Positions 26,757-35,870 are shown, numbered from the stretch's first letter. The stretch: DNA of 41,293 nt from Acidimicrobiia bacterium (GCA_022821445.1 JAJEDQ010000256.1:1-41293); one strand, 5' to 3'. Made by a program: numbers and translations. The notes: a model not told the origin generated them from the letters alone.

Positions 26757-29700
26757 ATGCATTGGCAGCGATTGACGGTGTTGAACCGCCCTCGCTTATC
26801 ACAGGTTATTGCCGCCTCGACAGCACTCATGGCCGCGGCATCATTGCTGATCGCGGCCCCCTCCTCCGCCCAGCAGAACCCCAATCCCTCACCGGTGCTC
26901 GTCGTCGATCCCACCGCAACCGCCACGTTCACCGGCAGCGGCTGGGGCCACGGAGTGGGAATGAGCCAGTGGGGAGGCCTGGCCCGAGCCCAGGCCGGAC
27001 ACAGCGCCCAGCAGATCCTGGGCTTCTATTACGAGAACGCCGTGCTTGCACAGAACTATGGGCGCCCGGCCAACGGTGCGGAACCGCCTTCCTCCCCCGG
27101 ACCGAGCTCTCCCGCCACGCCCGCTGCCGGGGAGAGTGCGACACCGGTGGTACTGGCCACCACCGGCAGCACCACGCTTACCCCCGAGGGTCTCAACCGG
27201 ATCACCGTCGACAACCAGAACATCGCCGTCGGCGGCCAGAACGCAGCTCGAGCCCCCGCGGGAACGCCCATCGACTTCGCCCGCGTCGGCGGGCTCTGGC
27301 AGATCACATTCGGCGCCACCAACGTGTGCGGCAACGGCTGTTCCGGGCAAACCGTCCAGCTCCACTTCGCCACCGACACCGCCGTGGCCGTGTCCACCAC
27401 CGGCCGCTCCTACTCCCACGGCCGCATCAACCTCGTCGCCGTGGCCAACGACCCCGGCCGGTTCCACATCACTCTCGACTCGCTCTCCGTGGAGACCTTC
27501 CTCAAAGACCCCCACAACGACCCGGCTGTGCCCAACACCGGCACTGACCAGACAACCGGTTCGACCCACTTCGTGCTGGCCGTCACCCAGGCCACCACGC
27601 TCACGCCCGAGGGCTTGAACCGCATCACCGTCGACAACCAGAACATCACCATCGGCGGCCAGAGCGCAGCCCGGGCCCCAGCCGGCACCCCTATCATCGT
27701 CACCCGCGTCGGCGGACGCTGGCGCATCCGATACGGCAATGCCGACCTCTGCGGCAGCGGCTGCTCAGGACAGGCTGTCCAGCTCCACTTCGGCACCGAC
27801 ACCGCGGTCGCGTTGTCCACCACCGGCCGCTCCTATTCCCACGGCCGCTTCAACCTCGTGGCCGAGGCCGGAGATCCGAACCGATTCCGGGTTGTCTTGG
27901 ACTCGCTGACCCCCGAGAAGTTCCTCAGCGATCCCCACAACACGCCACCTGAGATCCCGAAGGCCGACTCCACACCCACCACCGAAACGGTCATCCAGCC
28001 TCCACCCGAACCCGTGCATCCCGAAGACGCCATTCGCGTCCACCTGAGCACAACTACCGGAACCACGCTCACCCCCCGGGGGGCAAACCGCATCACCGTT
28101 GACGGCCAAGGCGAGATCCGGGTGCCCGCCGGAACGCCGGTGAACGTCGTTTACCACCCCGGCCACTGGCATTTCACCATCAACGGAGTCGACGCCTGCG
28201 GCAGCAACGGTTGTCCGGGCCATACCGCCCAACTTCATTTCGCCACCGGCACGTCGGTGGCGGTGTCCAACACCGGTTACTCCTATTCCCACGGCCGCAT
28301 CAATCTGGTTCCCGCCAGCGGAGACCCTGGCACCTTCTACGTCATCCTCGATTCCCTCTCGATGGAGCAGTATTTGTGGGGCATCGCCGAGACGCCCATG
28401 AATTGGCCGCTGGCCATTCACGAGGCCCAGGCCATCGCCGCCCGCAGCTACGCCACCGCCACCCTGCGGGAGCGACGGGACTCCAACACCTGGACTCGGC
28501 CATTCGACCTTTACGCCACCGTGTGGGACCAGGCTTATGTGGGCGATACCCGGGAGAGGCACGCCGACGCCGCCACCTGGCTTCAGGCCGTGCAAAACAC
28601 CGCAGGGCAGGTGATGCTCCACAACGGGGCACTCATCCGAGCCTTCTATTCGGCCTCCAACGGCGGCCACACCGAGCGCAGCGAATATGTGTTCTCCGCT
28701 GATTTGGCCTATTTGCCGGCCAAGCCCGACCCGTTCGACAGCACGGAATCCAACCCGTATTCCTCCTGGTCTCGCACCTACTCGGTGGCCGACCTCAACC
28801 GGTGGCTGAACGACCACACCGACACGGCGATAGGCCAGCTCATCAGCATGGACGTGGTTGGCGGCACCGGCGGCTCCGGCCGGTTGGACAAGGCCCAAGT
28901 CCGGATCACCGGCACGTCTCGAACCGTCAACGTCAGCGGCAATCGGCTTCGGGCTCGGATCAATACCGCCGCCCGGGAGAGCGGACAGAACCAGCTGCTG
29001 TCCACGTTGTTCAGCTTCACCGTTCCCCCCGCCACCGTTCCCTCCACAACGACCACGACGGGAGACCCCGGGGGTACCCCTCCGGTTGATTCCACTCCCG
29101 CCGACCAGAAGTACTACTCCGGGATCATCGACGGACCGGACATCTGCCTGAACCGGAGCTTGGGCGGACAGATCACCTACCCATACGACCAGGACGGCGA
29201 TGGCGTGGCCGACATCTGCGCCCTGCCCCGCACACGACGAGCCGCAGTGGCCCACCAGAAAACCATCGAGCAGCTTGCCTTGGTGGAGCGGGAGATCTTC
29301 AACGCCCGGTTCGCCGAGGAATGCCGCTCGGTGACCGCAACCTTTGGCGAACCGGAGAAGGAGGCGGTGGACGAGTGCCAACAGTATCGGGACTTCTCGG
29401 CCAATTCGCCCGGAGGGTCGGCGGTGCCCAATGGCGGCACCGGCACCCTGACTCCGGGGACGTCGGCCAGTCAGGACGACTACGCGGTGGACGACCGGCA
29501 GTACTACTCCGGGATCATCGACGGCCCTGACTTCTGCGTGAACTTCAGCCTGGGGGGTCCGGCCACCTACGCCTTTGACTGGGACGGCGACGGCGTGGCC
29601 GACATCTGCGCCCTGCCCCGCACCCGGCGGGCCGCAGCGGCCCGCCAACGGGCCCTCGAGCATCTGGCCAACGCCTCCCCTGAACTGGAAACCCTCTACC

Positions 29701-29807
29701 AGGCGCTCTTCATCGTGAACTGCCACATGGGGCCCGTTACGCTCGGCGAACCCGCCAAAGAGGCCAACGACGCGTGCGAGCCCCACATTCAAGCGGGAGC
29801 GGCTTAG
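26757..29807 (+). CDS. Secreted SpoIID/LytB-domain protein with internal and C-terminal repeats
   Basis: A 1016-residue secreted protein. The signal peptide has a hydrophobic core ending in PSSA-QQ (about residue 39). FTGSGWGHGVGMSQWGG near residues 58-75 is the SpoIID/amidase-enhancer signature. Three copies of a roughly 115-residue module follow, each with TTLTP, a CGxGC-type Cys pair, SYSHGR and LDSL. The third runs directly into the SpoIID core (LDSLSMEQYLWGIAE, AQAIAARSYA, FYSASNGGHTE). After a Thr-rich linker, two copies of a Cys-containing module with DGDGVADICALPRTRR end the protein. SpoIID proteins act on denuded peptidoglycan or activate amidases, so a cell-wall role is likely. The repeats' function is unknown. 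Confidence 0.87.
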   Translation: MHWQRLTVLNRPRLSQVIAASTALMAAASLLIAAPSSAQQNPNPSPVLVVDPTATATFTGSGWGHGVGMSQWGGLARAQAGHSAQQILGFYYENAVLAQNYGRPANGAEPPSSPGPSSPATPAAGESATPVVLATTGSTTLTPEGLNRITVDNQNIAVGGQNAARAPAGTPIDFARVGGLWQITFGATNVCGNGCSGQTVQLHFATDTAVAVSTTGRSYSHGRINLVAVANDPGRFHITLDSLSVETFLKDPHNDPAVPNTGTDQTTGSTHFVLAVTQATTLTPEGLNRITVDNQNITIGGQSAARAPAGTPIIVTRVGGRWRIRYGNADLCGSGCSGQAVQLHFGTDTAVALSTTGRSYSHGRFNLVAEAGDPNRFRVVLDSLTPEKFLSDPHNTPPEIPKADSTPTTETVIQPPPEPVHPEDAIRVHLSTTTGTTLTPRGANRITVDGQGEIRVPAGTPVNVVYHPGHWHFTINGVDACGSNGCPGHTAQLHFATGTSVAVSNTGYSYSHGRINLVPASGDPGTFYVILDSLSMEQYLWGIAETPMNWPLAIHEAQAIAARSYATATLRERRDSNTWTRPFDLYATVWDQAYVGDTRERHADAATWLQAVQNTAGQVMLHNGALIRAFYSASNGGHTERSEYVFSADLAYLPAKPDPFDSTESNPYSSWSRTYSVADLNRWLNDHTDTAIGQLISMDVVGGTGGSGRLDKAQVRITGTSRTVNVSGNRLRARINTAARESGQNQLLSTLFSFTVPPATVPSTTTTTGDPGGTPPVDSTPADQKYYSGIIDGPDICLNRSLGGQITYPYDQDGDGVADICALPRTRRAAVAHQKTIEQLALVEREIFNARFAEECRSVTATFGEPEKEAVDECQQYRDFSANSPGGSAVPNGGTGTLTPGTSASQDDYAVDDRQYYSGIIDGPDFCVNFSLGGPATYAFDWDGDGVADICALPRTRRAAAARQRALEHLANASPELETLYQALFIVNCHMGPVTLGEPAKEANDACEPHIQAGAA
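27146..28385 (+). repeat. Three tandem copies of a ~115-residue module in the SpoIID-type gene
   Basis: Copies begin near 27171, 27594 and 28062 (spacings 423 and 468 bases). Copies 1 and 2 are highly similar in both protein and DNA; copy 3 is more diverged and leads straight into the catalytic-type SpoIID core. The repeated unit includes the first residues of that core (LDSLS, E, FL or YL), so the duplication copied the domain boundary as well. Confidence 0.9.
29112..29790 (+). repeat. Two C-terminal Cys-rich DGDGVADIC modules
   Basis: Copies start at 29112 and 29502. Each has YYSGIIDGPD, LGG, a D-x-DGDGVADIC loop, CALPRTRRAA and two further cysteines about 45 and 60 residues later (EEC and DEC; VNC and DAC). 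The DxDGDG loop resembles calcium-binding loops of thrombospondin type 3 or excalibur modules; the conserved cysteines suggest disulfides. Both are inferences from short motifs. Confidence 0.85.
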
Positions 29808-30649
29808 CCCAGCAGCTCGGCCACCAGACGCATCAGGGGTTCTCGAAAGTCGCCCGGGCACCTCATGCCGGCCAAGGCCAGGGCCCGGTTCTCCAACGCC
29901 GAGTTGGCCGGGCGAGGGGCGGGGCGGGGCGGTTGCAGATCGTCGGTCGCGATGGGCGCCACCCGGTCTGGATCATGGCCGGCTGCGGCCATCACCTCCC
30001 GAGCGAACTCATACCAAGACACGTCTCCCTGGTTGGCCGCGTGGTACAGGCCAGGGCGCCGGTCAACACACAGCCGCTCGATCACTGCGGCCACATCAGC
30101 GGTGAACGACGGCGAGCCCCGCTGATCGCTCACAAACCGGAGGGGACCGCCTTCGGCGGCAAGCCGCAATACGGTTCCCACCATGTTGGAACCGTGCCGC
30201 CCGCACAGCCAAGAGGTTCGAACAACGGTGGCGGCCTCGCCCGCTTCCCCCTCGCCGGCCAGCTTGCTGGCGCCGTACACCGACCGAGGATCGGGCCGGT
30301 CCCATTCGTGATAGGGCTCGGCCTTGTCGCCGGAAAACACATAGTCGGTGGAAACGTGGCAGAAGTGAGCATCGAACCGCCGAGCGGCCTCGGCCAGGTG
30401 GCGTACCGCGACAGCGTTCACCTGATAGGCCCGGGCGGCCTCGGTCTGGCAAGCGTCCACCGCGGTATAGGCCGCGCAGTTGACCACGGCATCAGGCCGA
30501 ATGGCGCCCACCGCGCTGAGCACTTGGTCTCGTTGTGAGATGTCCAGCTCTGGGCGGCCAGCGGCGATGGGCTCGTGGCCGGAATCAGCCATCTGCGCGG
30601 CAACGTCGTGGCCGAGCTGCCCCGCCGCTCCGGTCACCAGCACCCTCAC
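29804..30649 (-). CDS. rfbD: dTDP-4-dehydrorhamnose reductase
   Basis: A 281-residue SDR that makes the last step to dTDP-L-rhamnose. It has GAAGQLG (7-13), NCAAYTAVDACQTE, STDYVFSGD, VYGASKLAGE (catalytic Tyr and Lys), VRTSWLCG and DQRGSPSF, all specific for RfbD/RmlD. GTG start at 30649. Its stop overlaps the stop of the SpoIID-type gene on the other strand by three bases. It closes the minus-strand operon rfbA-rfbC-rfbB-rfbD. Confidence 0.95.
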   Translation of the reverse strand: MRVLVTGAAGQLGHDVAAQMADSGHEPIAAGRPELDISQRDQVLSAVGAIRPDAVVNCAAYTAVDACQTEAARAYQVNAVAVRHLAEAARRFDAHFCHVSTDYVFSGDKAEPYHEWDRPDPRSVYGASKLAGEGEAGEAATVVRTSWLCGRHGSNMVGTVLRLAAEGGPLRFVSDQRGSPSFTADVAAVIERLCVDRRPGLYHAANQGDVSWYEFAREVMAAAGHDPDRVAPIATDDLQPPRPAPRPANSALENRALALAGMRCPGDFREPLMRLVAELLG

Positions 30650-30662
30650 GGCCCCGCGGCCC

Positions 30663-31625
30663 TCATGTTGCAGCTTTCTTGAGCGGTTCCCACCACCAGC
30701 GGTTGTCCCGGTACCAGACCACGGTGGCGGCCAGGGCCTCGTCCAGCTCCCGGACCGGCGACCACCCCAGCTCCTTCATCTTGGCCGCGTCCACCGAATA
30801 GCGCCGGTCGTGGCCCAGCCGGTCGGCCACCGGTTGGATGAACGACTCGTCCCGCCCGCACAGTGCCAGCAGGCGGTTGGTCAGATCCCGGTTGGTGAGC
30901 TCGTTGCCGCCGGCAATGTTGTAGATCTCTCCGGCTTGGCCTTGGCGCAGCACATGGTCGATGGCCGCACAGTTGTCGTCCACATGGCACCAGTCCCGCA
31001 CATTCTGGCCATCGCCGTACAGGGGCACCTTAAACCCGTCCAGCAAATTGGTGGTGAACAGGGGGATGAGCTTTTCGGGGTGCTGGCGGGGGCCGAAGTT
31101 GTTGGTGGTGCGGGTAACCGCCACCGGCAGGCCGAAGGTCTCCCGGTAGGCCAGCGCGATCAAGTCGGCACCGGCCTTGGATGCCGAGTAGGGCGAGCTG
31201 GGCTCCAGACGGTCGGCCTCGGTGAACGACCCCTCAGCGATCGACCCGTACACCTCATCGGTGGACACGTGGACCACCTTGTCCACCTCCAGCAGCCGAG
31301 CGGTGTCGCACACCACGTTGGTGCCGTCGCAGTTGGTGCGAACGAAGGCGTCGGGGCCGACAATGGAGCGGTCTACATGGCTCTCGGCGGCGAAATGAAC
31401 CACCCCGTCGCAGCCGTCCATGGCCTTGGCCACCCCGTCGCGGTGGCAGACGTCGCCATGGATGAACTCCAAGCGGGGGTCGTCCTCGAGCCCTCGCAGG
31501 TTGTCGCGGTTCCCGGCGTAGGTAAGGGCGTCGTACACCACCACGGCATCGTCGGTGCGAGCCAGCACCCAGCGCACGTAATTCGATCCGATGAACCCCG
31601 CGCCCCCGGTCACAAAGAGCTTCAT
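30663..31625 (-). CDS. rfbB: dTDP-glucose 4,6-dehydratase
   Basis: A 320-residue extended SDR that converts dTDP-glucose to dTDP-4-dehydro-6-deoxyglucose. Signatures: GGAGFIGSNYVRW, DALTYAGNRDNL, HFAAESHVDRSI, STDEVYGS with the catalytic acidic residues, PYSASKAGAD, and TTNNFGPRQHPEKLIP. These are the classical RmlB marks. ATG 31625; one base separates it from rfbC and 13 bases from rfbD, so one mRNA is likely. Confidence 0.96.
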   Translation of the reverse strand: MKLFVTGGAGFIGSNYVRWVLARTDDAVVVYDALTYAGNRDNLRGLEDDPRLEFIHGDVCHRDGVAKAMDGCDGVVHFAAESHVDRSIVGPDAFVRTNCDGTNVVCDTARLLEVDKVVHVSTDEVYGSIAEGSFTEADRLEPSSPYSASKAGADLIALAYRETFGLPVAVTRTTNNFGPRQHPEKLIPLFTTNLLDGFKVPLYGDGQNVRDWCHVDDNCAAIDHVLRQGQAGEIYNIAGGNELTNRDLTNRLLALCGRDESFIQPVADRLGHDRRYSVDAAKMKELGWSPVRELDEALAATVVWYRDNRWWWEPLKKAAT

Positions 31626-31626
31626 G

Positions 31627-32193
31627 TCACCCTTGGGCTTCGAAACGGGGAATCAGATGATCCGGAATCGCCGAGCGGCGGGGATTGGACTGGTCCCGAG
31701 CCGACAGCACGGGGTTGTCCACCCCCCAGTCGGCTCCAACCTCGGGGTCGTTCCAGGCCACCCCCAGCTCGTCGTCTGGGTTGTAATAGCCGTCCACGAG
31801 ATAGCTGATGGTCATGTCCGACAACGCGGCAAACCCGTGGGCCACCCCCGGCGGGATATACACCCCCCGATGGTGGCTCACGCCGTCGGGCTCGGTTCCC
31901 AGGGGCAGCGTCATTGTGCGCCCGTCGGTGGGTGAGCCTGACCGCAGATCATGGAGCACCACCCGGGCCTGGCCCACGGGCACATACCAGTAGTCGGCCT
32001 GATGGAGGTGGTAGTGCAAACCCACCACCGAGCCGGCTCGCCGGTCGCCCCGGTTGGCCTGGATCATCTCCCGGACCCCGGGAATCCACTCCCGCCGGTA
32101 GGTCTCCACAAACAAGCCCCGCTCGTCGCCATGGATTTCGGGGGACACGATGAACACGCCCGAAATCGCCTTGCATGGGCTTACTGCGGCCAC
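31627..32193 (-). CDS. rfbC: dTDP-4-dehydrorhamnose 3,5-epimerase family protein
   Basis: A 188-residue cupin-type epimerase. Motifs: DERGLFVETYRREW, VVGLHYHLHQADYWYV (substrate histidines; RmlC usually has RGLHYQ and Q-K-L), DLRSGSPT, and VYIPPGVAHGFAAL. The sequence belongs to the less common RmlC subgroup with HQADYW, but its place between rfbA and rfbB makes dTDP-4-dehydrorhamnose epimerisation the best call. A C3-only epimerase is possible. GTG start at 32193. Confidence 0.87.
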   Translation of the reverse strand: MAAVSPCKAISGVFIVSPEIHGDERGLFVETYRREWIPGVREMIQANRGDRRAGSVVGLHYHLHQADYWYVPVGQARVVLHDLRSGSPTDGRTMTLPLGTEPDGVSHHRGVYIPPGVAHGFAALSDMTISYLVDGYYNPDDELGVAWNDPEVGADWGVDNPVLSARDQSNPRRSAIPDHLIPRFEAQG

Positions 32194-32205
32194 TGCTTCT
32201 GTCCC

Positions 32206-33288
32206 CTACCCCAGCTCCAGATGGGAATGGTCGCCCAGCATGAGCCGGGACACCGGGCGGCGCTCGGGCGACCGGGTCACCTGAACGTGCTGGCCGATCA
32301 AGGAGTCGGTGATCCGGCTGATCCCGTCGATGCGGCAGCCTTCGAGCACCACCGAGTGGTCCAGCTCGGCGTCGCTGATCACGCATTCGTCGCCGATGGA
32401 GGTGTAGGGGCCGATGAACGTGCTCTCTATGCGGGTGTTCGCGCCGATCACCGCCGGACCCCGCACGGTGGAGTTGACGATCTTGGCCCCCTCCGAAACC
32501 ACCACCCGCCCCTCGACCTTGGAGGCGTCGTCCACCGCTCCGTCCACCCGGCGCGCCAGGGTGTCGAGCACCAGGCGATTGCACTCCAGCAAAGGATCCT
32601 TCTTGCCGGTGTCGATCCACCAGCCGTCCAGCATCCGATGGCTCACCCGGTGGCCGTTCTGGATGAGCCAGTCGATGGCGTCGGTGATCTCCAACTCTCC
32701 TCGGGCCGACGGCTCGATGGCGGCCACCGCGTCGTGGATGGAGGAGTCAAAGATGTACACCCCCACCAAGGCCAGATCGGAGGGCGGATCGGCGGGCTTC
32801 TCCACCAGGTTGACCACATCGCCATCGGGGCCGAGCCCAGCCACCCCGAACGACGAGGGGTTGTCCACCGGGGTCAGCAGGATCTGCGCTCGACTGTGGC
32901 CAGGGCCCTGCTCTCGCTCCCCATCGAACTGCGCCACGAACCCGGCCAGGCCCTGCTCCAACATGTTGTCGCCCAGATACATCACGAAGCAGTCGTCGCC
33001 CAAGAAATCCCGGGCCACCAGCACGCAATGGGCCAGCCCCAGTGGCGCCTCCTGGCGGATGTAGGTGGCGCTCACCCCGAAGCGCGATCCGTCGCCCACT
33101 GCGTCCTCGATCTCCTGGTGGGTGTCGCCCACCACGATGGCGATGTCGGTGATGCCCGCCGCGGCCATGTCCTCGATGCCGTAGAACAGCACCGGCTTGT
33201 TGGCGATGGGCACGAGTTGCTTGGCCCGAGTGTGGGTCAGCGGCCGCAGCCTCGTGCCGGCGCCTCCCGACAAGATCAACCCCTTCAT
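32206..33288 (-). CDS. rfbA: Glucose-1-phosphate thymidylyltransferase, long form
   Basis: A 360-residue nucleotidyltransferase. N-terminal domain: MKGLILSGGAGTRL, AKQLVPIANKPVL, GDNMLEQG and VEKPADPPSDLAL. The C-terminal domain (about 250-350) is a left-handed beta helix (VNSTVRGPAVIGANTRIES, shown in parts). This is the longer RmlA form seen in actinobacteria and archaea, unlike the 290-residue proteobacterial form. It supplies dTDP-glucose for RfbB. ATG 33288 is preferred over GTG 33297 because it begins at the usual MKG and leaves a -10-like TACACT nine bases upstream. Confidence 0.92.
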   Translation of the reverse strand: MKGLILSGGAGTRLRPLTHTRAKQLVPIANKPVLFYGIEDMAAAGITDIAIVVGDTHQEIEDAVGDGSRFGVSATYIRQEAPLGLAHCVLVARDFLGDDCFVMYLGDNMLEQGLAGFVAQFDGEREQGPGHSRAQILLTPVDNPSSFGVAGLGPDGDVVNLVEKPADPPSDLALVGVYIFDSSIHDAVAAIEPSARGELEITDAIDWLIQNGHRVSHRMLDGWWIDTGKKDPLLECNRLVLDTLARRVDGAVDDASKVEGRVVVSEGAKIVNSTVRGPAVIGANTRIESTFIGPYTSIGDECVISDAELDHSVVLEGCRIDGISRITDSLIGQHVQVTRSPERRPVSRLMLGDHSHLELG

Positions 33289-33297
33289 TCGCCGCAC

Positions 33298-33303
33298 AGT
33301 GTA
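33298..33303 (-). promoter_or_regulatory. Candidate -10 box for a leaderless rfb operon transcript
   Basis: On the minus strand TACACT ends nine bases before ATG 33288, the same hexamer and near-same spacing as upstream of pabB. I see no good -35 element; a GTGACA lies only 10 bases away, too close, across a run of seven G. The rest of the 87-base gap to the plus-strand gene at 33376 holds no feature I can support. Confidence 0.35.
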
Positions 33304-33375
33304 CGGCCCCCCCTGTCACAGCGGCGAGACCGATGGTGGCGGTGAGCCCCCTCTCTCAGTGTCTACGCTTGGCAG

Positions 33376-34764
33376 GTGTCACGTGTGAACTGCGACAGGG
33401 TGGCGCTGGCCGCAGTGCTGGTGGCGGTGGCGGTGCTGGTGGGGCTGCACGTGCGAGACCACCCGGCCCTGTCGCACGTCGACGAGCTCCAGCACACCGA
33501 CTACACCCTCAAGTCGCCGTTCCACGTCCCCCGCCACGGCGACACCATCGGCCACGAGGCCATGGAGGAGGCCGCCTGTCGGGGCATCGACTATCCGACG
33601 CGGCTGTCCATCGACGCCTTGAACAACTGGCTGCATCTGACCGGCGAACGGGGAATCCAAACCCTCAACCCCGACAGCATCGCCCGGGTGCAGCTGCCCC
33701 CCTGCCGATCGCTCCTGCTGACTCCCGACCAATTTCCCAACTGGGGGCTGAACACCGCCTCCCCCCACCCCCCCGTCTACTACACCGCCACCGCACTGGG
33801 TGGGGCGGCGATCGAGGCCGCCCCCGGCGTCGACAGCCCGGTCACTGGCGCCCGGCTGGTGGGAATCCTGTGGCTGGGCGCGGCAGCAATCGTGCTGTGG
33901 TATGTGCTGGGCAGCCTGGGGGCGTCGAGCTGGGCCAAGGCGCTGCTGATCGTCCTTTTGGCCGTGTCCCCCCGGGTGCTGCACGCATCGTCGATCATCA
34001 ATCCCGACACCACCGCCCTGTTGGGCGGGGCGCTGGTGCTGGCCGCCGCCCTGCGCTGGGAGGGCGGGCGGGCCCCGGCGTGGCTGCTGCCTGTGGCCTC
34101 GATGGCCGCGGTGTGGCTCAAGTTCACCAACTCGGTGGCGGTGGGGGCGGCCGTGGTGTACCTGGCGGCGCGGGGCTGGCAGCAGCGAAACAGCCTCACC
34201 CGGCGCCAAATCCGGGCCTGGTCGGCGGCCGCGGGGGCCGCGGTCATCTTGACGGTGGCCTCGATTGTCTCGTGGGCGGCGGTTCAGGAAGCCCGGGGCC
34301 ACATCCCCGCCGAGCAGCTGCCCACCAACGCCATCTACCAGGTGGACGGCTTCCAGTGGGACAACCTCGGCGACGAGCTTTTCTCCACACTCACCCCACT
34401 GCGGGATCCCTTCGTGCCCGACACCCTGCCCCGAAACCTGCTGGAGCCGCTCGGCGATCTCATGAACCTGCTGGTTCTGGTGGGCCTGGGTGCGGTGGCG
34501 CTGTTCGCAGCAAGAGGATCGAACCACCGGGCGCTGGCTGCCGCCGCGGTCACCGGGATGGTGGCCACCGGAGTGGTGACCATGGTCACCAGCTATCTGA
34601 CGCTGGGTATCTACTTCGACACCAATCCCCGGTACGGACTGTCGCTGCTGCCCTTCGCGGCGGCCGCCCTCGTACCGGTGCTCGACAACCGCTTGATCCG
34701 CTGGGGCCTCACCGCAGTGGTGTTGGCTGCTGTGGGGGCAACCTTGGCCGGTGTCGCTACCTAG
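33376..34764 (+). CDS. Polytopic GT-C-type membrane glycosyltransferase
   Basis: A 462-residue membrane protein with about nine or ten helices. After the first helix, HVDELQH places an Asp-Glu pair (36-37) where GT-C enzymes (GT39/ArnT-like) have their catalytic acidic residue. A long external loop with RLSIDALNNWLHL and CRSLLL follows, then alternating helices. Such enzymes use polyprenyl-phosphate sugars on the outer face. The next gene encodes a DPM1-like synthase that could make that donor. GTG 33376 is the start. I do not recognise the specific family. Confidence 0.72.
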   Translation: MSRVNCDRVALAAVLVAVAVLVGLHVRDHPALSHVDELQHTDYTLKSPFHVPRHGDTIGHEAMEEAACRGIDYPTRLSIDALNNWLHLTGERGIQTLNPDSIARVQLPPCRSLLLTPDQFPNWGLNTASPHPPVYYTATALGGAAIEAAPGVDSPVTGARLVGILWLGAAAIVLWYVLGSLGASSWAKALLIVLLAVSPRVLHASSIINPDTTALLGGALVLAAALRWEGGRAPAWLLPVASMAAVWLKFTNSVAVGAAVVYLAARGWQQRNSLTRRQIRAWSAAAGAAVILTVASIVSWAAVQEARGHIPAEQLPTNAIYQVDGFQWDNLGDELFSTLTPLRDPFVPDTLPRNLLEPLGDLMNLLVLVGLGAVALFAARGSNHRALAAAAVTGMVATGVVTMVTSYLTLGIYFDTNPRYGLSLLPFAAAALVPVLDNRLIRWGLTAVVLAAVGATLAGVAT

Positions 34765-34767
34765 GCT

Positions 34768-35508
34768 GTGGCCGTGGACAACCCGGGTCTGATCGCCGTA
34801 ATCCCGGCCTACAACGAGGAGAACACCGTGGGCGCGGTGATCGCCGAGGTGCAGCGGACCTGCTCCGGGCGAGCTGAAGTGAGGTCAGCAGAAGCGAGGT
34901 CAGTAGAGGTGGTGGTGGTGGACGACGGCTCCTCCGACTGCACCGCGGAAGCAGCAGCCGCCGCAGGCGCCACGGTGCTGCGATTGCCGGTCAACCTGGG
35001 ATACGGGGCCGCTCTTCGACTGGGCTTCCGCTACGCCGCCGGACGCCAGTGGGACTGTGCGCTGGTGCTGGACGCCGACGGCCAGCACATTGCCACCGAT
35101 ATCCCCGCCCTGGTGGCCGCCTGCCATTCGGGGGCCGATCTGGTGCTGGGCAGCCGATTCCACCCCGATTGCGCGGTTCCCTACCCGGTGTCCCGCATCC
35201 GGCGAACAGCCATACGCGTGGTGAGCCGAGTGCTCCGCCACCGCCGAGGGGTGGCGCTGACCGACCCCACATCGGGGTTTTGGGCGATGTCGAGGCCCTG
35301 CTTGGAGCTGTTCTCCCGACAGCTTCCGGCCGGGTACCTCGACAACCTGCTCGGATTGTCGATAGCCGCCCGGGCCGGGCTGGCCATTGCTGAGGTGCCG
35401 GTGACGATGGCACCTCGTCAGGGAGGCCAGCCCTCCACCCAAGGGGCACAGCTGGTTTTCCACTATCTGCGAACCTTGCTCGCCATCTCGATCGGAGGTC
35501 GATCATGA
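34768..35508 (+). CDS. DPM1-like GT2 (polyprenyl-phosphate sugar synthase type)
   Basis: A 246-residue GT2 enzyme: AVIPAYNEENT (10-20), VVVVDDGSSD (48-57), NLGYGAALRLGF, DADGQH (102-107, metal site), GSRF and DPTSGFWAM. The family transfers a sugar from a nucleotide to polyprenyl phosphate or acts on membrane acceptors. Residues 36-45 hold a 15-bp repeat insertion (EVRSA, EARSV) just before the conserved beta strand. It overlaps the following DUF2304 gene by four bases (ATGA), a pairing often seen. GTG 34768 is three bases after the stop of the GT-C gene. Confidence 0.85.
   Translation: MAVDNPGLIAVIPAYNEENTVGAVIAEVQRTCSGRAEVRSAEARSVEVVVVDDGSSDCTAEAAAAAGATVLRLPVNLGYGAALRLGFRYAAGRQWDCALVLDADGQHIATDIPALVAACHSGADLVLGSRFHPDCAVPYPVSRIRRTAIRVVSRVLRHRRGVALTDPTSGFWAMSRPCLELFSRQLPAGYLDNLLGLSIAARAGLAIAEVPVTMAPRQGGQPSTQGAQLVFHYLRTLLAISIGGRS
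34876..34911 (+). repeat. 15-bp tandem repeat in the DPM1-like gene
   Basis: Units at 34876-34890 and 34891-34905 differ at two bases; a partial third follows from 34906. They encode EVRSA, EARSV and EV. The insertion is in frame and falls in the loop before the VVVVDDGS strand. Confidence 0.85.
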
Positions 35509-35870
35509 GCCTCACTGCCCGAATCGTTTCCGCGCTGCTGGCCGCCTTTGTGGTGGCCATCATCCTCAAGCTCCAGCGACGGGGGGGCATGGTCTCCAAG
35601 TACGGGCTGCTGTGGATGGTCACCTCCGCGGTGATGCTGGTGATGGCAGCAGCCCCCGACGTGGTCGACACGGTGGGCGGCTGGCTCGGAGTGGAGTACA
35701 CCCCATCACTGGTGTTCATGGCCGCCCTGGGCTTTGTGCTGGTGGTGCTGGTGCAGTACTCGTGGGAGCTCAGCCGCTCCGAACAGCGCATCCAGATCCT
35801 CATGGAAGAGGTGGCGCTTTTGCGCCGCGAACTCGACGAGCAGAGAAAAGACGCTGAGCCCGAGGGTTAG
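35505..35870 (+). CDS. DUF2304 family small membrane protein
   Basis: A 121-residue protein with three hydrophobic segments (about 7-21, 33-49 and 66-86) and a charged helical tail (ELSRSEQRIQILMEEVALLRR, in parts). This fits DUF2304, a family of unknown function usually beside DPM1-like GT2 genes, where it may stabilise or localise the enzyme. ATG 35505 overlaps the upstream stop as ATGA. It ends the surface-glycan part of the window. Confidence 0.82.
   Translation: MSLTARIVSALLAAFVVAIILKLQRRGGMVSKYGLLWMVTSAVMLVMAAAPDVVDTVGGWLGVEYTPSLVFMAALGFVLVVLVQYSWELSRSEQRIQILMEEVALLRRELDEQRKDAEPEG

Noticed and set aside
25097-27547. Long plus-strand open frame (816 codons)
   Set aside because: Shadow of the 1036-residue glycosyltransferase and of the SpoIID-type gene in another frame; low-complexity Pro/Arg/His composition.
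27765-29861. Long minus-strand open frame (698 codons)
   Set aside because: Antisense to the SpoIID-type gene; no motif, Gly/Val/His-rich shadow composition.
33333-34877. Alternative 514-codon plus-strand frame
   Set aside because: Overlaps the GT-C membrane protein in another frame; composition is Gly/Arg/Pro-rich with no membrane helices.
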